Source: Daejeonella sp.
GTDB taxonomy: Bacteria > Bacteroidota > Bacteroidia > Sphingobacteriales > Sphingobacteriaceae
DNA: 36,803 nucleotides
Direction: 5' to 3'
NCBI RefSeq assembly: GCF_030684675.1
Contig: NZ_JAUXXZ010000008.1
Span: 1 to 36,803 of the forward strand
A program made the position numbers and the translations under genes. The notes below the pieces were generated by a model, which ran no database searches, was not told where the DNA came from, and saw nothing but the letters and a program-made list of their open reading frames with translations. Shown piece after piece: positions 32,347 to 36,803 of this stretch; position 1 is the first letter of the stretch; every line of letters starts with the position of its first letter.

Positions 32347-35208
32347 ATGAATAAGCTATTAACCCTTGTCATCCTGCTTTTTTTCCAGCAGACCCTGTAT
32401 GCGGAGTATCCGGAGCACTCACATTCACTATCCGCCTCCATGCAGGTTGTTTATACCTGCCCCATGCATCCGGAAGTAAAGTCGGGCAAACCCGGAAATT
32501 GCCCAAAATGCGGAATGAAGCTGGTTGTTCAGAAAACAAAAGCCACGAAGACTTCAACTCCTGCTCAGGTAAAAAAAGTGCCAGCGCCAAAACCGGCAAG
32601 TCAGGGTGCAACGGCAAGTCCTGCAAAAAAAACCGAAGTTCCGGGACCTGCCATGGTATTTACCTGCCCAATGCATCCTGAAGTAAAGTCGAATAAGCCT
32701 GGTAACTGTCCTAAGTGTGAAATGAAACTGGTTGTTCAGAAATCCAAACCCACAAAATTTTTGACACCTGTTCCGGCAAAAAAAGATACGGCCCCTGCCC
32801 AGACTAAACCTATTGCAGATCCATCTGGTGAACATCAAGACATGATCATGCCCGCTAAAGACGATGTTGAAGTTATGGAGGATATGGACACTATGAAAAC
32901 AGCAAAAGCTAATCTTGGCCCCATTAAAACGATTCCCAAAAATACTCCGCCCCGCACCGTACGATACGACTTATATATTGCCGATACCATGGTGAATTTT
33001 ACAGGCAAATCGAAAAGGGCTATTGCTGTAAACGGCCAGATCCCTATGCCCACCCTTACCTTCACCGAAGGAGATACTGCTGAGATATATGTACACAATA
33101 AATTGAAAGAAGAGACCTCGCTGCATTGGCACGGGCTTTTTTTACCCAACAAAATGGATGGGGTTCCTTTCCTTACACAAATGCCTATAAAGCCCGGTGC
33201 CACTTATTTGTATAAGTTTCCTATTATTCAGCACGGTACACACTGGTACCATAGTCACAGCGGCTTGCAGGAGCAACTAGGTATGTACGGTTCTTTTATC
33301 ATGAACAAAAGAGAGGAATGGGACATACCAACTATCCCCGTAGTTATTAGTGAATGGCTGGATATGAAACCAGATGAGGCCCACCGTAGCTTACATGCTG
33401 CCACCGATTGGTTTGCAGTGCAAAAAGGTGCCGAGCAAACCTATTTAGAAGCAATAAAGTTGGGTTGGTTTAAAACAAAGGTGAAGAACGAATGGAAGCG
33501 CATGAATGCGATGGATTTAACTGATATCTATTATGATAGTCTTCTAATTAACGGTAGAAATCAAAGCCATCAGCCACAATTTAAAGCTGGTGATAAAGTA
33601 AGGTTGCGGATAGCAAACGGTGGAGCGTCCGATTATTTCTGGCTTAGCTACTCTGGCGGAAAAATTACTGTAGTAGCCACCGATGGAAACGATGTAGAAC
33701 CGATAGAAGTTGACAGGTTAATTATAGCTGTATCAGAAACCTATGATGTTGTTGTGACTATTCCTGAAAACAAGAGTTACGAATTTCTGGCAACACCTGA
33801 AGATCGTACAAAATTTACCTCTTTGTGGCTCGGGAGTGGCGAGAAAGTGCCTGCTGTAAGATGGAATCGACCCAAATATTTTTTAGGCATGAGGATGATG
33901 AACGATATGATGGATATGAATGGCAACCTAGTTGAGATGGAAGGAATGGCGATGAAAAACCAGATCATGGATATGAACACGGTAATGTATCCGGAGATTA
34001 CAGGTGAGGAAATCCGCAGTGCATCAAAGGTACGAAGTATGGAGAAGAGAGGGGCTGGTAAGAAACAAACTACCCCTATTACAGAAAATGGAGAGGTACA
34101 AATAAATACACCGATAAACCCTAGCAGTTCCGATATGGCAGGTATGACTATGGCTCCCTCTCCTTCGGAGAGGGCGGGGGGTAAGGCTTCCGAAATAGTC
34201 TCACTTAATTACGGGATGTTGCGGGCACCTGAAAAAACCACTTTACCTAAGGGTCCGTGGAGAGAAATAAAATTCGATTTGACGGGTAATATGAACCGTT
34301 ATGTCTGGAGCATTGATAACAAAGTAGTTTCGGAAAGCGATAAAATATTGATCAGGAAAGGCGAGAATGTTAGAATAATACTGTACAATAACAGCATGAT
34401 GCGCCATCCCATGCACCTGCATGGTCACGACTTCAGGTTGCTAAATGGACAAGGTGAAAACGCCATCATGAAAAACATCATTGACATTATGCCCATGGAA
34501 AGAGACACCATAGAATTTAACGCAAATGAACGGGGTGGTGACTGGTTCTTTCATTGCCATATTTTATACCACATGATGAGCGGTATGGGCAAAGTCTTTT
34601 CTTATGATAATCCACTAATTGATAAAACCGATATTACCAATCCTAAAGTTGCCCGGAGGGGATTGAATTCCGAAGACAGAAAATTTCATAAAATGGGTTC
34701 AGTCGGCTTAGAAAGTAATGGTAGCGACGGTGAATTTATGATGGCAAGTACTCGTTTTAAGCTGTCTACAGAATGGCGACTTGGTTTAAAAGCAATGCAT
34801 GGTAAAGAGAGCGAAACTAATTTTGGAAGGTACTTAGGTAGGAACCAGTGGATATTCCCTTTTATTGGGTTTGACTATCATCGTAACACAATAAGAAACC
34901 AAGGTGAAAAAAACATGTTTGGTCAAATTAGTAATCAAACCAACAGAAAAGCTTTTGTAGCCGGTATACAGTACACACTTCCCATGTTATTTATTGCGGA
35001 ACAGAGAATTGACAGTAAAGGAAAACTTCGTTTTCAATTATCGCGAGAGGATATTCCGGTAGCGCCAAGGTTAAGGTTGAACATATCTGGTAATACTGAT
35101 AAAGAATATACTACCGGACTTAGGTACATCGTAACCAAATACTTCAATTTATCAACTCACTACGACAGCGATATGGGGTTTGGGGGAGGATTAACTCTCA
35201 CTTACTAG
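32347..35208 (+). CDS. HMBD x2 - multicopper oxidase (CopA-like) - CopB-like barrel fusion
   Basis: In this 953-aa protein, after a signal peptide (about 1-19), two heavy-metal-binding domains begin CPMHPEVKS at Cys38 and Cys107. They look like a tandem duplication; the second has CEMKL instead of CGMKL. A multicopper oxidase follows: HWHG at 260-263, the HWYHSH region near 300, a Met-rich loop (about 515-620), HPMHLHGH at 687 and HCHILYHM at 736. Residues about 765-953 resemble a CopB-type outer-membrane beta-barrel ending LTLTY. It likely oxidises Cu(I) at the periplasmic face of the outer membrane. Residues 604-612 are encoded by a palindromic repeat. Confidence 0.88.
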   Translation: MNKLLTLVILLFFQQTLYAEYPEHSHSLSASMQVVYTCPMHPEVKSGKPGNCPKCGMKLVVQKTKATKTSTPAQVKKVPAPKPASQGATASPAKKTEVPGPAMVFTCPMHPEVKSNKPGNCPKCEMKLVVQKSKPTKFLTPVPAKKDTAPAQTKPIADPSGEHQDMIMPAKDDVEVMEDMDTMKTAKANLGPIKTIPKNTPPRTVRYDLYIADTMVNFTGKSKRAIAVNGQIPMPTLTFTEGDTAEIYVHNKLKEETSLHWHGLFLPNKMDGVPFLTQMPIKPGATYLYKFPIIQHGTHWYHSHSGLQEQLGMYGSFIMNKREEWDIPTIPVVISEWLDMKPDEAHRSLHAATDWFAVQKGAEQTYLEAIKLGWFKTKVKNEWKRMNAMDLTDIYYDSLLINGRNQSHQPQFKAGDKVRLRIANGGASDYFWLSYSGGKITVVATDGNDVEPIEVDRLIIAVSETYDVVVTIPENKSYEFLATPEDRTKFTSLWLGSGEKVPAVRWNRPKYFLGMRMMNDMMDMNGNLVEMEGMAMKNQIMDMNTVMYPEITGEEIRSASKVRSMEKRGAGKKQTTPITENGEVQINTPINPSSSDMAGMTMAPSPSERAGGKASEIVSLNYGMLRAPEKTTLPKGPWREIKFDLTGNMNRYVWSIDNKVVSESDKILIRKGENVRIILYNNSMMRHPMHLHGHDFRLLNGQGENAIMKNIIDIMPMERDTIEFNANERGGDWFFHCHILYHMMSGMGKVFSYDNPLIDKTDITNPKVARRGLNSEDRKFHKMGSVGLESNGSDGEFMMASTRFKLSTEWRLGLKAMHGKESETNFGRYLGRNQWIFPFIGFDYHRNTIRNQGEKNMFGQISNQTNRKAFVAGIQYTLPMLFIAEQRIDSKGKLRFQLSREDIPVAPRLRLNISGNTDKEYTTGLRYIVTKYFNLSTHYDSDMGFGGGLTLTY
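34156..34174. repeat. Palindromic REP-like repeat inside the oxidase reading frame
   Basis: ccctctcc (34156-34163) and ggagaggg (34167-34174) form a perfect 8-bp stem with a 3-nt loop, followed by a G-rich stretch. This repeat type is common between genes in Sphingobacteriales, from my recollection. Here it is in frame, encoding PSPSERAGG in the variable Met-rich loop, where an insertion would be tolerated. Confidence 0.65.
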
Positions 35209-35237
35209 AATATAAACACTAATCAAAATCAAAAAAA

Positions 35238-35681
35238 ATGAAAAAAACAACTTTAGTAGTCAGTATGCTGTTTTTATATGTAACAGCATTTGCGCAAACC
35301 AATGAAGTCGAAGCAGTAAAGGCGGTCCTTTCAAATTACCATAATGCTATTCAGAAATTAGACGCTACAGGTACGGAATTGCTTTTTACCGCGGATTCTA
35401 AAATTTATGAATCCGGGGGTATAGAAGGTACATATGCACATTACCTGGAGCATCACCTGGGCCCTGAGTTAAAAGTATTCAAGTCCTTTACTTTTAGCTA
35501 TTATAAAGCCGATGTAAAGGTTGATGGAGATTATGCGTTCGCAACTGAAACGTATAACTATGCCATTGTATTGGCAAAAGATAATTCTGAAATAAAACGA
35601 AGAGGAGTAGCTACTTCAGTACTAAAGAAGATTGAAGGAAAATGGAAGATCATGGTTAGCCATAGTTCGTCACGAAAGTAA
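35238..35681 (+). CDS. Secreted NTF2-like (DUF4440/SnoaL-like) protein
   Basis: This 147-aa protein has a signal peptide (about 1-20, ending VTAFAQ) and one cystatin/NTF2-like fold. A first helix (VEAVKAVLSNYHNAIQKLD) is followed by the strand pattern ending GKWKIMVSHSSSR, typical of DUF4440. Such proteins bind small ligands or act as accessory subunits. Its role here is unknown. It sits between two multicopper oxidase genes and is probably cotranscribed. Confidence 0.82.
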   Translation: MKKTTLVVSMLFLYVTAFAQTNEVEAVKAVLSNYHNAIQKLDATGTELLFTADSKIYESGGIEGTYAHYLEHHLGPELKVFKSFTFSYYKADVKVDGDYAFATETYNYAIVLAKDNSEIKRRGVATSVLKKIEGKWKIMVSHSSSRK

Positions 35682-35757
35682 TCCGAAATTATTTCTAATG
35701 ATAACACAGGGTAAATAGGTTCATCCGCTTTAATTTAATCATGTAGCATAAATAATT

Positions 35758-36678
35758 ATGAAACGCAGGAAATTTATAAAAAATGCAGGTTTAGGAGCAG
35801 GCAGCATACTTGCAGGAAGTTCTGTGGTTAATTTATTAAGCGCATGCGGCAAAGTCCACATGATGAATGGCGATGAGATGAATATGGGAGGGGAACCTGT
35901 ATCTATTAAAGAAGGGAATTTCAGTATGCCTCTCCCTCTTCCCAACAATGTAACAGGAAACGTAACATTAACTGCGCAAGCAACAACAGCAAATATTAGG
36001 GGCATCAATATTCCCGTTTTGGGCTATCAGGCTAAAGGTATATTGGGTCCTACTATCCGTGTTAACAGCGGCATAAATACCAGCATAAATTTTCAGAATA
36101 ATCTTTCTGAAAATAGTAATATACACTGGCACGGATTAAAAATTCCTGCGAATATGGATGGGCATCCGGAAGATGTTGTAAATCCAGGCAGTAGTTTTAA
36201 TTATCAATTCAAGATTAATCAACGGGCAGGATTAAGCTGGTATCACCCGCACCCGGACAGAGCTACGGCGAAGCAAGCTTTTCAAGGCCTGGCTGGTTTG
36301 TTTATAATTAATGACGCAGAAGAAGCGGCTTTAAATTTGCCTTCAGGGGTATATGAAATACCAGTGGTGATACAGGATAAACGCTTATCGTCATCGGGAA
36401 TTACCTATAACCCTTCAACAGGGGAAGTTATGTCTGGCTTTATGGGTGAAACAATCACTGTAAATGGAGAGGCATCTCCTGTTGTTGATGTGACCACACG
36501 GTTTTACAGGCTACGGGTGTTAAATGGTTCCAATGCCCGAATCTATAATCTTGCTTTAAATAATAATGCCGAATTAATTATAATTGGTAATGACGGAGGC
36601 TTATTAAAAAATCCTTCAAACGTTAAGAATATTTTACTGGCTCCGGGAGAACGCTTAGATGTACTAGTGTTAAGTTAA
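35758..36678 (+). pseudogene. Multicopper oxidase (CueO/CotA-like) truncated by an IS630-type insertion
   Basis: The 306-residue reading has a twin-arginine signal (KRRKFIKNAG) and a lipobox (LLSAC, Cys30). It then has the first oxidase domain with HWHG (His123, His125) and HPHPD (His163, His165), and a second domain to GERLDVLV. The third domain, which holds the remaining copper ligands (HPxHxH and HCH), is absent. The reading ends LVLS-stop, and the codons for the last residues come from the inserted element: the DNA switches to IS sequence at CTAG (36664-36667). Native sequence thus ends at about 36666. Full-length relatives are about 480-500 aa. The remnant cannot form the trinuclear site. 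Confidence 0.85.
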
Positions 36679-36803
36679 ATATATTATGACGTAATAAAAA
36701 TATATTGTATATTCGTAAAACAATCAGTTATGATACGATATACAATTAAACTCAGTAAAGGAGAAGTTGAGGAATTGATGGAGATCGTAAATAAAGGTTC
36801 CCA
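36667..36803 (+). mobile_element. IS630-family element, left end, continues past window
   Basis: The element starts gtgttaagttaa directly after TA in CTAG, the TA-target habit of IS630. An AT-rich leader of about 60 bp leads to a transposase start. The right end is outside the window. The relic at 7060 shares the same end sequence. Confidence 0.7.
36730..36803 (+). CDS. IS630-family transposase, N terminus only
   Basis: This partial reading (24 codons) gives MIRYTIKLSKGEVEEL then MEIVNKGS, which resembles the N-terminal helix-turn-helix region of IS630-type transposases in Bacteroidota. It has no stop before the window ends. The catalytic DDE domain is outside the window. Confidence 0.7.
   Translation, partial: MIRYTIKLSKGEVEELMEIVNKGS

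Overview
The window looks like chromosomal accessory DNA from a Sphingobacteriales-type Bacteroidota (Pedobacter, Mucilaginibacter or Sphingobacterium-like). The reasons are: low GC; TAnnTTTG-type -7 promoter elements; few strong Shine-Dalgarno sites; families typical of that group (TolC-fused CusA, DUF6660-like, HYC_CC_PP-like, DUF3347 and HMBD-bearing multicopper oxidases); and a palindromic repeat of a type I recall from such genomes. No rRNA, tRNA or CRISPR array was seen. The assignment is inferred from family content, not from a database search.

Layout. (1) 1-585: a short repeat element with 18-bp inverted ends, a 15-bp perfect hairpin and a minus-strand terminator. (2) 586-6929, minus: a secreted-peptidase operon with an S9 peptidase, a small secreted protein, an M14 carboxypeptidase and an M14 paralogue that has lost its zinc site. 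(3) 7060-8037, plus: a degenerate IS630-type end, then a MerC-like membrane protein fused to a GDCCVxC domain. (4) 8166-18126, minus: a metal-efflux operon with a DUF6660-like protein, a CusA-TolC fusion, a CusB lipoprotein, a CPx-type P-ATPase, a SpoIIAA-like protein, a TFIIB-type zinc ribbon, a truncated DUF1345 protein and a 55-aa membrane protein. (5) 18258-18530: an IS21 istA remnant. (6) 18598-26118, minus: a sulfide/persulfide-type cluster with an ArsR-rhodanese regulator, an SQR-like flavoprotein, Met-rich and SHOCT small proteins, a haem c protein, a methyltransferase, DsrE, a rhodanese-metallo-beta-lactamase fusion, a nucleoside-phosphorylase-like protein and an MFS transporter. (7) 26307-29969: a DtxR/MntR regulator divergent from a di-haem oxidoreductase / Rieske / porin operon, separated by a perfect 60-bp palindrome. 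(8) 30089-36803, plus: a copper-handling cassette (His-rich protein, two DUF3347 proteins, a haem-binding protein, an HMBD-multicopper oxidase-barrel fusion, an NTF2-like protein) ending in a second multicopper oxidase cut by an IS630-family element that runs off the window.

Working together, regions 3, 4 and 8 would take up, bind, oxidise and export soft and transition metals. Region 6 would handle sulfide or persulfide. Region 7 would place a metal-regulated redox chain in the periplasm and outer membrane. The three mobile-element traces, the truncated genes and the repeats fit a resistance island assembled by successive insertions. The strongest candidates for new biology are the 60-bp divergent palindrome with its DHOR-Rieske-porin operon, the oxidase-barrel fusion with a palindromic repeat inside its reading frame, the internal signal-peptide-like segment in the CusA-TolC fusion, and the ligand-swapped M14 paralogue.
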